From Lasiosphaeria ovina (taxonomy: Eukaryota; Ascomycota; Sordariomycetes; Sordariales; Lasiosphaeriaceae): a stretch of DNA of 64,000 nt. The translations under genes and the position numbers were made by a program. The stretch lies in the NCBI GenBank assembly GCA_033439765.1, contig JAULSN010000001.1, positions 8,246,001 to 8,310,000 of the forward strand, read 5' to 3'. Positions 1 through 13,900 of this stretch are shown here, piece by piece. Under the pieces are notes generated by a model. It saw only the letters and a program-made list of their open reading frames with translations, was not told the DNA's origin and ran no database searches. Each line of letters starts with the position of its first letter. The first letter of the stretch is position 1.

Positions 1-224
1 CCTTTTCCAAAAAGAAGACAGACATATGGGGAAAACAAAATAGAAAACAGAAAGAAGAAGAAACCCCTCCGTTGTTTCCTGGTTTAGCAGCCTAGTAGCT
101 TTTGCTGGGTATAACCGCACCGCCTTTTATTCCTTTCGAACTTTCCTTCCCAGACGGGACAGTGGAAAATAACATGGTTTTGTTTCCAAGGGGAAAGAAA
201 AAAAGAGAACAACTTTGTTTGTTC
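1..224. other. left edge, 3' flank of the DSBA-like gene
   Basis: This is 224 bp downstream of the stop codon of the minus-strand oxidoreductase. It is A-rich on the given strand and probably holds that gene's 3' UTR and polyadenylation region. No coding potential is seen. Confidence 0.5.
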
Positions 225-1768
225 TTAGTCTTGCTCCATCCCGCAGCTGTTCCGCATGATCGTGGCAATCGATAACCTCCTGTCACTCCTTTTTTCACCC
301 GTCTGCGGCTGCTGTTGCCACCGCCGCCACTCCTCTTCGTTGCCCTCGTCCTTTCTCTCCTGCTTCACCGCCACCGCCTCGTCCTCGTCCACCACTCGCC
401 CTCCGAGACTAACGCCGGCCAGATCTTTCAACGCCAGCATTCGGCTCTGTGCTTGTTGCTGATTTTGTTGGTGCTTATTTTGTTGCTGTTGTTGTTGCTG
501 CTGCTGCTGCTGCCCGAGAAGAATCTTCTCAAACAGGCCCAGAAACACATCTGGCCCCTGCATGCCGCCGATGCGGTACCGGCCCTGGACGATGTAGCTC
601 GGCACGGCCGAGATACCGACGTCGTGGGCGCGGGCCGTCTCGGCGTCGACGGTCGCGCCGATCCGCGCCGCCGAAGTCGTCTCTGCGGTGGCGGCGGCTC
701 CTGCTGCATCGCCGTCAAACCACGCGCGCGCGGCTGCCTCGGACGGCCCGAGAACCCCCGTCTCCACGGCCACGCGCGACAGGAACCCCCGGTCGGACGC
801 GTCAAAGCCCTCTTGGAAGGAGCCGCTAAAGATGGCTTCTATGACGGCGTCTAACTTGCTATTTTTGTTGGTAAGCGGGCGAGTTGGTGTTGCTGCTGGC
901 TGGTTCTTGGGCAGGTGTGCGTCGGCGTCATGGCCGTCCATGTCCACATCCTCGTCCTCGTTGTATTCTGTCTGCGGAGACGTGGAGACTGCGGACGCCG
1001 AGGATATTGTTGATTCGGCGTAAGATGAAGATGTTGCCGAGGCCGGTCCAGTCTGTGCGGGCGGTGGTGGTGGGGGCTGTGATGTTGAGAGCAGAGAGGT
1101 GGCGGCGGCGGCAGCGGCATCCTGCTCTGCCGCAAGAAGAATCAACTTGTGCGAATCGCGCGAGTTGCCCGTCAGGCCCTCCCACCGGAAGTTTATGCCG
1201 TACTCGGCGCCTGTGGCCGCGATGCGTTCAAAAATGGGGCCCGCGCGTGGGCCGAGAACGGCCGAGATGCTGGACCCTTTTGGGTATGCTGGTGGTTCGG
1301 TCAGAAGAAGCGATATCGAATTGGAGTGCCAGAGAATTGTGTGAAAAAAGGAAAGAAAAGGATAGCTTGAGCTCTGGCTTTGCAGACTGTATTGTACTTC
1401 CCCTTTCACTTTGTCTAGCACTATTCTGACGAGTGACACAAAGCCCGGTGGACGATGAGAGCTCACAAACCCCTCGTCGCGATATGTGAACTTGAATGGG
1501 GGAAGCGAGAGAGAACAAGTCCAAGTATGCACACCTTTCACCACAGAGTCAAAGAACAACCAGAAGAAAAAGGTGGCAACGGAAACAACGTACCAGAGGC
1601 TTTGGCAGTTGGGTGGAGGATATACGGCCTCCATACCAAGTCAAAGTCGACGCCGGGATGGCGGGCGCGGAAGGTGGCAATGGCGCTGTCGAGGCTCTTC
1701 TTCCCGAGATAACACCATGGACAAACCGTGTCTGAGTGGATATCGACCTTGATGCTAAGCTGTGCCAT
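225..1768 (-). CDS. DSBA-like thioredoxin-fold oxidoreductase (FrnE / 2-hydroxychromene-2-carboxylate isomerase family)
   Basis: Two exons, 1768-1594 and 1288-225, with a GTACGT...CAG intron at 1289-1593, give 412 residues. The N-terminus carries the thioredoxin-fold redox motif CPWCYLG (Cys16 and Cys19). The C-terminal part has the conserved family signature AVPSYIVQGRYRIGGMQGPD, with the cis-Pro loop, and a helical DSBA insertion around SDRGFLSRVAVETGVLG. This family catalyses dithiol-disulfide exchange or glutathione-dependent isomerisation; the substrate is unknown. There is no signal peptide, so it is probably cytosolic. The protein is much longer than the usual 210-250 residues because of a low-complexity Ala/Pro/Ser/acidic insertion before the helical part and a glutamine-rich tail encoded by a CTG-type repeat at about 481-513. 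The start was chosen because the CPWC motif lies directly downstream in exon 1. Confidence 0.85.
481..513. repeat. coding CTG/TTG triplet repeat (polyglutamine tract)
   Basis: This run of GTT/GCT-type triplets on the given strand encodes about ten consecutive glutamines near the C-terminus of the DSBA-like protein. It lies outside the catalytic fold, so it probably tolerates length variation. Confidence 0.8.
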
Positions 1769-4751
1769 GGTTTTTCGTGTCTTGTTCCCTCAACCTCAAT
1801 TCCGGGTTCCTCGTTTCCTTGAGGGGTATGAGAGGTGGGCGTGTGTGGAATCAATCCGCCCTTTTGAGTCGTCAGTCAATACCTCTTTAGTAGCTCAAGG
1901 TATGTACCTCAAGTAGATGGTTGTTGGTCTGTCATACTCGAGCTGACGGCCTGCTTATGGTGTTGTTACTTACCTTGGAATGGGTGTGTATGATATTTCT
2001 TATATACTTCTTATTTCTTACACATGCTAAGTGAAGATTATATGGATGGATTCGGAGTGCGTATTCCTCAAATCCGGCCTCGTTCGTCTTGGCGCCGGAT
2101 GCTTGGCGCTGTATCCGTAGTGCCTCGCTGACCCCCTTTATCTCCGTCTTGTCCCGTGAGATCTGTCTGCCCGGCCGGCTGGCAGACAGGCAGTCAGACA
2201 GGCAGGCGAGGGGAGAGAGGGCAGCTTGCTTCGTGCCGCTGCTTCCCTCTTCTCGTCGGCTTATTAACGGCCGCAGACGGGTGGCAAGTGCAACGGTGAA
2301 CCGTTTTGACGACTACCTGAGCGTAGTCCGTTATTAGTAAGCACGTTGTTCGTTCTTCTCTGGACCAGATTGGACAGATCCGCTTACACAAGTTCTTCCT
2401 CTAAGCCTTCTAGAACAAGAGACTGGATGAAGAGAGGTTGCACGCGCCTCCGGTGCCGCGTTCAAATGACGTGTGTCCGTGCGTGTGTGCGAGTTTTAGG
2501 CAAGATGAAACCACAAAGCAAAATGTGCCTGCGAGAAGGACGGCAAGGCAGGCAAATAAATAAATAAAACGGAGACTTCGGAGAACTAAGGGGAGTTGCG
2601 GAGTTAATGGAGTTGCCCTCGGCAGAGAAAGTCAACGAAGGAAGGCGTTGGATGATAGTGCAGGCCGTAGGATCGAAGATCGCGTCGATGGCCGATAATC
2701 GATATCCGGAGCCGATCCTGCCTTGGGGTTGGGTCACGCAATCTGCCCAGCCAAAAAAAAGAAGACGGGAGGTGAGGTAGGACAAGGACAAGCAGGCCAA
2801 ACCAAAAGCTGCCAAGGTCTCCCATGACACACTTTATATATATATAATGTGCCTGCCCACCTCCCGACAAGCCTGCAGTCCGAGTCTTGAAGCTACCTAT
2901 GTATATATACGACGCAGCCCCCTTCCCACGGCGAACCAACCGCCCCAGTCCAGCCCAAAGGGAACGAGGGATCGGAAAATCATGAAATGGCGACATGGGT
3001 GGGTGGTGGTCTTGCGCCCCGGGCCGCAGGCACAGTCCCCCATACCTGCCTTACATGTACGAGCTACTGAGTTTTTGGGAAGCGCGCCGGCGTCGAAGCA
3101 GTACGCAGCCAGAGCCAGACTCCCCCGGATAAGAAATGGAAAAAGATTACTGATCGGCCGCCCCCTCCTTGCCAGTGATCACAAAATCACAAAATCAGAA
3201 CCCCCAATTTTAACTCCCAAAGGAATGTCTCCGGTCCACCCAAGTTCCAACTGTTCTCAAATTCTAATGGTAGTATGGCACCGAAAAAAAAGAAAAAAAG
3301 CCGTTTGCCATCTCCGAGGTTCTCCCTTTTGCCCTCGGCTTTAACTGAGCGGCGGCAGCCACAAACGCCGGGCTGTGACTTTCACCGAAAATTTACTGAT
3401 AGATAATGAATACTAATATGGGGTGCTTTCCATCCATGCCATCCATCACAATCCGTCGTCGCCAGACTTCCCGAGGAAATCCCTACCGTCCGCCAATAAA
3501 ACACCTACCTACCTACCTGAGTGCCGAGGTAGTGTGCAATGGGGGGGGCTAAGAAAAAACGAGTCTCCCGAAGAAGCCCTCCCACCCAGAAGCATATCAG
3601 TAAATCAGTAAATATAATAAAGATTACCTATCTACCTACCCTGGGTACCAAGCCAATAAAGATATAAAACCGCGACTTCAACTCCAGATGCCCCCGCCAA
3701 GACCACGAGATGAGACCTCCTCGCCATGGAGGGTCGTCGACGTCGAAAAGTCGGTGGCATATCGCACCCCCTGTCCCACCATTTTACACACATCCCCACC
3801 AAGCGTCACCCAGTCGGCTGACTCTTGAGCTTCGACGTTGTGTAACAGCCCGAGACTACTTGACAGACGACAAACGCAGCAATCTACACAGGAAGTCTGA
3901 CTACCCCAAGGCTAAGAAAAGAGCCTTCTTCGCTACTAGGGTCCGAAAACGGGCTCATGAGCCGACGCCGACAAGCAGGTACAGCCTAAGAAGGACTACA
4001 GAGCATCCCGCGCAGCCGCCCAACACGCACTGATCCTGCCTGTATATGTAAAGATTGAGCGAGAGACTAGAGTGCTAACAAAAAAAGCCTTTGTGATCAC
4101 ATATTCACGGTTGCTCGGATAGAAGTTAAATTATGGAATAAGTCTTCATGTTCTTTTTTGTTCCTGTCTTCTGTCGCACCCCGGGCAGAGGGTTTCCATC
4201 TTTGCCGTCTAAGACCCACCCAAGCCTTCCCAACCACCAGCGTCGTGTTTTGTTTTGTCTGCCGAACAAGCCCCCCGGAATTCCACATAGTAAATAATAA
4301 AGAAATAAAGCCCCAAACACCTAGCCTGCCATTGAGGCTACCCTTCCATACAGTCATACTATCACTACAGAGCGTCCCCGTGACCAGGGAAACAGCCAGT
4401 CGCCAGTCTAAGAAAAGGAGAGGGAAGGGGGTAATTCGTTGAGAGCTCGTCATTGGTCGCGTACCAAGACAAGAGGGGGAAGACAAAAAAAAAGAAAAAC
4501 CCGAAAGTGGCAATGCGCCCAGCTCGTCTCCGCCGGGATCGTTAATCGAACAAGTCCAGGTTCGGCCCCGACCATTTCTATTATAAAACAACCAAAACAC
4601 CTCCATAAAAAAAACCCCCAAACCGCAGGAGGTGACCGCTCATCATCGTCAACACGCTAGTTCCGGGAAGGCGCGCCTTTTCCGGCTCGAATATTGCCCA
4701 GAAGCGGCCACAGGCAAATCTCTATGCGATGTGTTCAGTCGCAGTTTTTGA
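1769..4751. other. intergenic region, about 3.0 kb, no supportable gene
   Basis: This lies upstream of the DSBA-like gene and downstream of the zinc-finger gene. It holds CAGACAGG-type short repeats near 2180-2210, a TA dinucleotide run near 2834-2846, and CTAC/CCTA repeats near 3502-3519 and 3624-3650. All open frames are short, lack family signatures and look random. Confidence 0.6.
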
Positions 4752-6192
<1,441 letters not shown>

Positions 6193-7864
6193 AACGGTGC
6201 GCTATCTCGCGCTTGCAGTGTATCCCCGGGTGCTTCCGGCAAGGTGGCAGGTGCCAGAAATGCTGTTATATACACTGCTGTTAACCGGGAAGTGTCAGCA
6301 GCACGGATAGCAGCGGATTGAGCGGTGAGGAAGCAAGTCGAAACGGCCCAACAAGACTACGCTCAAAGAACCAGGCAAATGATCGTGGTGAGCGCAAGCC
6401 ACAGTTCAGTCCAGCTCTACTCCACAGGCCTACCTAGGAAGGGAACCACACGTGCAGTGTAGTCCAGATCGGAAGCTTGGGCCTGAGCTTGGGCCTGGGT
6501 GATGTGACGGGGCGAGGTTGAAAGAGAAAAGGGACAGCAAGGTGATGCGGGGTCGGAAAAACAAAATTTCTCACCTCAGCAGAAAAATCCGGAAGATCTC
6601 AAGCACCTAAATCGGTTTTCGGTACGTAATAGAATTCCTGGAGTGGCACGGCGAATGTCGCGACAGTCTTCCGATTAAAGTTTTGATAGATGCGAGTGTA
6701 TGGACGTGGTTGAGTCGTGCACGGTTCAAGTGTGGTGTCGCGCCCAAGGGCCAAAATGCACGCGCCTTGACCACACCGCGACAGTCTAAGTTGACGACCT
6801 TGATCTTGGCCAAATCACCGTCAGGGGTCAATATTCTTTTACTTGGCCCCGCGGCACCCCCGTTTGTAGAGGAAAGCGATTAGCCGTGGTGTCAATTCCG
6901 CCGTAACGAGGGGCTGAAAATTCTGCGTTCGTCAGGAACAACTCGCGACTAATGCGAGTGAGAGGTCAAAAAGCCACTCTCGCAACAACTAGCTCTACGA
7001 TGAACTAGGCGTGCGTGATTGGGTTGTACACGCGGCTCTGGCGTGTCGGGCCAGGTATTCTTCGACGCGATGTGACGGATCAAAAGTTCTTCGTCGTCGG
7101 TGTCTCACAAGGGAAACGAGGAAGTAAAGAGCGGTGGTTCAGCTCCCATCCGCAACGCAACACTAATGGCTGTTTACTGCTGGGCGTATGCAGAGACGTG
7201 CTGTTCCAGAGTCGTTGCAAATGTGCGAAGTGAGTTGCAGGGCTTTCCGCGCGTGGAAAAAAGAATCCGCTGGGGTTCGTTTTTCGACGGTTGAGGCAGG
7301 ACGGTATCGCTTGGTCGTTCTCGTACGCAGGTACTAGCAGGAGGGCGGTTATGTTAGCTTTCACGGTTATTGTCAAATTCGACGAAAACAGTGCTGTTGT
7401 GTGGTTCGGTTGGCGTCGAGGAATTGACGTAGACGGATGGCCCGTCGTGCGGTGTGGAATACCAGACGCTGTTAAGTAGGCGCATCGAGTGGAAAAGTTC
7501 GGGGGGAGATGGCGGAAGCTAACACCGAGCCACGTCGTAAAGTGAATGCGCCAGAGAGTATGGGTGTCGCGTTGGTGGGTGTGCACAGGGAGGGGGACTG
7601 CAAACCCGAGGAAGCCCCAAGCAAACGGGCTCGAGACAAAGGGGCAGTGAAATGTAAAATGCAGGCGCGAGTGGGCTAGTTCGACAGGCGGTTCCCGCCC
7701 ATCACAGGACGACTTCCTTGGTTAGGGGCATATATGCAAAAATATATATACCTTTCTTTGGGATAGCCAAGACCCTTTGGGAGTGTTGGTCCGTGGCTCG
7801 ATTCGAAGCACGGTTCCTCGCTTCAACACTGGTGTTCCTATGATCCGAGTGTCGAGTGGCGGAA

Positions 7865-7883
7865 GGCAAGGCAAGGCAAGGCA
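7865..7883. repeat. GGCAA pentanucleotide microsatellite
   Basis: Three perfect GGCAA units are followed by a fourth with one mismatch, in spacer DNA upstream of the zinc-finger gene. Confidence 0.8.
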
Positions 7884-10800
7884 GGTTGTTAATGTACCGT
7901 GTATAAAACTCGCGCCTAAACTGGGTGACGTGGAGGCGGATGCGGATAGAGGCAAGGGCAAACGAGAGGGGGGATTGGGGAGAAAGGGTATCCCGCAGTG
8001 GAATGCGATGGATATTATACAAAGTAGCGAGCGTCGAGACCTGTGAGGCAGGTGTCCATCGGGAAAGGCTCGAAAAAATAATAGTAGAAGAAGAAAATAA
8101 CGTGGCTCGGCACAAGTTGAGGATCCCTGGGGTGTGCAGAAGGCACCGTGCTCCGCGAAAGGGCAATGTGCAGGGGCGAGTTGAAACGAACGGACAACAC
8201 AGGGTCGGGGTGCTGGGGTGTGGGTGGGCCAAGCTGCACCTGCCTTGGTGGGCCGTGCATGCCAAGGCTGCCTACGGTCGCCCATGAAGCGCGTGCCCCA
8301 GGCTCCCAGGCAGCATGTGGGCAGCATGGGGTACTTGCGGTTTGCTGGCCCCAGGGAGGTCCGCGAGGTAACTCTTCGAGCTGAACTGTAGCGGGAAGCA
8401 CGCTAAAATTGAACCTTCTCTCAGCGCATTGAATGCTGGGTAGGGCAGTGTCACTCCCAGTTTCCATTGTCGACAGAATTCTCCGCTTGACGTCGAGTTT
8501 CAACCCTTCGGGCTTCTCGGGCAGGGCCCGGAACCTGGAGGTGTCCCAGCTCTCCGTACTGAACGCTGCGAACGACGTTGAGATTGAGAACGATGCGACT
8601 GCAACCTGCAAGTCCATTACTCCTCCAGGCTTCCATTGCTGCTGCTCCACTGGCTGTTGTCCCAAGACGAACAGTCTGGTTCTTAGCACCGAAGGTACGT
8701 CCCTGCCCAGCCCTGCGCTCCCAGCCCTGGCCTCCGCCGCTGTTCTGTTAAGTCCAGGGCGTTCCACTAAACTCCCAGGTCACTCAGCTCAAGACAGCGC
8801 AAAGAGACTAGCCTCAGGTAACCTCTGCTCCCAGCATCCCATCTAAATCTTTTGATATAATTATGAATGCTGCAATATGATATGAATATGTACTTACCGT
8901 CGTAGCCCTCGTTACCTAAACAGCATCGTGTGGCCACAAGCGCACCGTAGCCTGCCTGCCTGGGTCAGATTCAGACTCTGCCATCCCACCATCCCACCAT
9001 CCCTAAGGTAGTGGAGGTAGCTATTCCATACCTCGCCGTGTCCTTTGACCGCCCCCATCTGGACAATACACGGCGCCGAAACCACGATTATCACCGAGAC
9101 TGCGTTACCTGGACCAAGAAACAAAACGAGGGGTTTCCACCACTGAGAGCGAGGATGGGATGAGATGACATGGCTGCCCGTGGCTAAATTTTCTACCCTC
9201 TCAGCCGGCGGAGAGCGATGCAGACTCCCCTAGCCTTACGGATTACCGGTCTCAATTAAAGCATGATGGCGACATCCAGAAGCGCTGCCAGTCTTTTCGC
9301 ACGGACGCGCAGGATTGGCATGTACTCCTGGCCCAGAAACACGATGACATCTCAAGACAATCCGTACCTACAGGAGAGGTAACCTCATCACAGGGTGCCG
9401 CCTTGGGCTTTGAGGATAGCCGCTCTGGTACTGAGGTGCTTTGGATTCGATCGTCCCTCGGTGATTCACATTTGATATTCCGCTTAAAGGCCTATCGACG
9501 TGCCCTGTGTCAACTACAGTACAATACATTCTTGAAGCCACTCACGCGGGTTTTGCATATCCTAATTTTGGCATCATCTCCTTCAACAAAGCACACGTAT
9601 TGGAACTTTACAATGCGGTGCGTGCTTGTATGTTTCCTTTTCGACGGTTGTCTCCCCAAGGCCTCCCTGATAGGCGCTCGGACGGCCGACCCCAGGTGCT
9701 GTGCGAAACAAACCAGGATCATGGTCTCCCAATGGATCCGCCCCGATTTCAACAACAGCTTGGTTCCATCCACGAACACGACCCAACTCAGCCTTAAAGC
9801 TCTGGCCTCGTCAGCAAGCCACTGACCAGGTGTTCCGTATACCGATAACATACCGTAGGCACATGCCAGCTTGAGGGTCCGCCGTTGACTCCAACGTTCG
9901 TCCCAGCTCCTCTGGTCGCCGTGCGGTCATGCCCGAGAAAGAGGGTATTGAAGCATGTTAGCTACATAGATGTACGGAGTAACTCTTGCTGGCCCATGGG
10001 CGGGCGGGGTGCGGGCTTCGGGTCTACATGCGAGCTGGCTCTTCATCTGTTTCCAGCCATGATAAGCATGGCTCGCAATATCTGGCTATGTTCGACGAGA
10101 CAGGCCCGTAATTCAGCAGCCGGCGGGCGAGGAGCGACCATGTTTCCGGGCGTATTATTCCTTCCAGGTGTATGCTGTGTATACGTGGACTGTACATACG
10201 TACTAAACTTTCACAGACAGCCTGCTTTGCACACGATGCCGCAAAACACCATCGCCGCCCTACTCGCCCGAATAGGGAGCTATTTTCCGAGCCTACTGTA
10301 CGACCAAAGCTGGTCTGCTGGTTTCGGACGCGACTGCGAACAAGCCGCTTCACGATTGGAGTTTTGTCAGCAAAGTTCGCCCAGGAACACCCCGTTGCTA
10401 GCAATGCAGGAGCTGTAAAGGGGTTCGCAGCTGGCATGGCCGAGCGCGTCCAAGATTGGCAGATGGGAGTAAAGAGTTCCATTGCCAGATGGCCAGTGCA
10501 TAAAGCCCATTTCGGTCCCGGTGCTGAAGAAGGCCAGCGCGCGCTGAGAGCAGGGGCACGGCACCTGATGCAAGCCCCTTGCCCGTAGAAGGCTTCCAGA
10601 AACCTTCTAGAAGCCGGGGGGAGGTTTGGGAAAATGCACCTCGCCTCTCAGGGCAGGATCCATCATTTCTGCGACAGCCAGTGCCAAGCCAATGCACAGG
10701 GAGCGCGGGGCAGGCCCATGCAAGGATGCAAACACCTGAACAAGTTGCCAGCCCGGAGCAGAGCAGCGACGCGCATTAGCCGTCCGCCAGAATGAGGGTT

Positions 10801-10979
10801 GCCAAAGGCAGCCTCTTTTGGAATCAGGGGAGGGAGGGAGCTGGGCTGACCAGAAAAATTACATGCAGCAAAAGCATCGCAGGCCATGGGCTGGTGGCAA
10901 GGCTTTCTTGGATCGTACTCGGTATCTCAGCCACTCCTCTTTTTTACCATTTGGCGACGGGCTGTCGTCAAGATCCAGA

Positions 10980-10995
10980 CCCCCCCCCCCCCCCC
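10980..10995. repeat. 16-base C homopolymer
   Basis: An uninterrupted run of 16 C in intergenic DNA. It is prone to length error in sequencing and could form a G-quadruplex or i-motif. Confidence 0.9.
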
Positions 10996-13900
10996 AATGC
11001 GACATGGCAAATCGGCGCAGGGGCCGGGTGACCTTCCATGATCCTTCTTCGATTCTTCTCCCGCCAGCCATGTGGGCCTTTCCTTTGGTGGCTCATGCGA
11101 GGACAGGATTCCCGACGTCCGCGTGTGAAGCACTTTGTGCCACCACTAAGGGGTCTCTCTGAAGACGCCCGCCGCCCGCCTGCTTCGTTCTAATATCAAT
11201 CCACAGAATCTCCCACATGGCGCTCCAGAATACTGGGAACGAGAGATTGCAGACCGAACACGTGTATGTAGATGGTGCCGTGCAGCTCGGGTTTCAGGTG
11301 TGTTTGTACACACACGACGACCCGGAGTAGATTGGCTAGCACCTAGTGGAGTGTTGCGGTAAGTTGCATCTTCCTTGTATCTCGGGCACGGTGGTCGTGT
11401 CCGGTTTGTCTCCATCACAACTCTCCCACGGCCTTGCGATTCTGTTCTGCCACGGCTTCTTCGTTCTGTGTATCTGCAGCTAAGGCAGCCAGCCGTGGGC
11501 ACTCGCTTCGGTGGCCAAGGAAGTTCATTAATCGCGCTCACTAGCTTCAAATAGCTCAGCATCCTCTCTGGGTATATCAACCCGATGCATGGCGCCTGCA
11601 GTCGAGATTCTCGTCCTGAAGTGGCGGGTGAATTCGCCCAAGACGAGACTCTCGCTGCCACCTGCTCCAAAAGCCTCTTGTTATCGACTCCAGACTGCCC
11701 CGTGCTTCACGTGCCTCGTGTTGACGCCGATATGCAGCCCGTCCTCTGGTGCCGCGGCTTGCGTAAGGCTCATGATAATACGTAGACATGGGTCGAGCGG
11801 CCGGGGCTTGCCAGGTTACCACCACCACCGCCGCATCGAGTGTCCTCGCTGCCCACGGACTTGATCACGATTTGATCGTACTCTAGACCAACGCGCGCTT
11901 GGCAGCGAAGCTGATCATCTGTGGCTCTGTGCCACTTGTCCTCCATTACGCTCAGTCCATGACTCTATTACGTATCCGTAGTCGAAGCCGGGTCATCAAA
12001 CGCTTGGACCGATCTATCTTGGGACGATGATCACCACAACCGCTTTAAAATTGACAATTTCTCTGATTGGCATGCCCGTTGCTTGAACTAGCCATGGCTA
12101 CGCCCGGGGAAGAGGTTAGCCATCGGCATCACCGGTCGAATGTCTTGCCTAGTGCTTATGGGTTACCGAGGTCAGTATCCGTATTGGCATTGTTCCGAGG
12201 TGAAGAAGGCGAGTTGAGTTGAGATTTGACAGTGTCCAGCAATTCACCACCCGGCAGCAAACGGCCTGGGCTTCACGGCATGATATCCGGCCCCATACTA
12301 GACACGGGGCTCTTTGAGGCCTGGCTCGAGCGAGGAACGGCTTGCCGTGACTTGACCTCGGCGGGGCCCGGCCGGTCCTTGCCAACCACCGCATTGGCCA
12401 GAAGGTCCGTCGAACCGTTATCTGGCTCCCGGAGTGAAGCGCTTCGTAGGGCTCGCAGCATCTACCATATCTCGCCTTGTTGCCGTTTGAGGACGAGCCA
12501 TGAGGCTGAACATCCCCAGTTGGGCCTTTTTTCGGTGTCTCTTCTACGGCGCATCTAACTATCCACCTATCCAGACATAATTATGTTGAAATCAACTGGG
12601 TGTAATTGACATCCTTGCACGTTCTCCTCAGTTCACTATTCTTGATTTCCCCCCCTCCCCCCATGCTCCTTTGTGGCTCTGTGAGTCATCGAGAGTTGTT
12701 TTTGCTAAAACGACTAGTCGTATAGGGTACCATCCCCGGCCGGCCGTGTTGCCGTCGGCAACTGGACCTTGCCGCGGGCGCTTAAGATTCGATCACAGAT
12801 TCACAATTCGTAGTGGAAAACCCGGCGAGGCCGTAATTTCCAGCTTAGCCGCCTTGGTGGGGGGGGGGGAGCCTGGGGGCGCGTCATGTCGGCCGCAATG
12901 TGGCACGGCGACGGCTCTTGTGCAGCTGTGCCGCCCAAGGCTCCAAAGTCTATGTTAAAAAAGTGAGCATCGGCACGGATAGAGTGCCCGGTGCCGACCC
13001 GAGCCTACACTCCCGGGCGCAAAAAGGATTCGGCACGGCGCCGCCCCCTGCGCCGCACGCCAAATCATGGGATTGGGACGCCTCCGAGTCCCCCGCCCCC
13101 AAACTCCAATACGGGGGCCCGCCACTCTGAACTGCTGCCTCAGGACGGCGCATGCCCTGCCCGCCAACTTTTGTACGAGTATGATACTGTACGGCAAACC
13201 CCGAGAGCAGAGATATCCACAACAAAAGATATTCGCCAAAAAAAAGTCTTGGCCCAAGAAAAGTTATCATTAACTCACGAACATGAAACAGCCTTGGGTG
13301 GAGATGGAACCGTTTTACCTTCCAAGTCCAGTCTCTCAAAAGTTCTTTGCCTGCCCCAAGCAAGAGACCTTTTGCAAGCAAGGCAAAAGAACCCACTATA
13401 GTTTTATACCAATATGAAAATCTTCGACAAGGATGGCATTGAGTCATTCTTTTTAAAGACTCGGACTTTTGTGTGTTTGTCATCGAGCTTTCAAGCGGCG
13501 TTTGTGTTGGGAATATGTAAGCGAAGCGCAGGGGGTGACTTGTTTTGACAGATGCCTAACTCCGAGGGAGGAAGGGGAAGAAGGAACGGAACACATCTCG
13601 TTGGCGCCTGAGGACTTTTCACATAGAGTAGCTCGTATTCACAAGACAGAGGGGGGTATTGCATGCTACTCGGGTCCTGGTGTGTAAGTCCCCGAAGCCA
13701 TGTTCATGGAAGAAGCACCGGAAGCCAACTTCCTCTCTTTTGTTCCCTTTTCCCCTATTTCATCTTCTTCCCTTTACTGCCCTTCTATTTTCATTCCATG
13801 TTGCTTAGCCTCTATCCTTATCTTCATGTGTTTATATTTCCGACAATTTCTATTGTGCCCACTAAACTGTGTTGAAACAACACAATATATCAGTTAATGT

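Noticed and set aside
4500..4575. Possible tRNA around the GGTTCGGCCCC stretch
   Set aside because: The B-box is imperfect, and no acceptor stem or anticodon arm could be paired.
8015..8767. 250-codon minus-strand frame in the gene desert
   Set aside because: No domain, erratic composition with a Phe/Tyr run from an A-rich tract, and no convincing splice partners.
9510..9851. 113-codon minus-strand frame with a VVFVDGTKLLLKSG stretch, considered as a transposon or enzyme fragment
   Set aside because: No flanking fragment continues the similarity, and I cannot assign it to a family.
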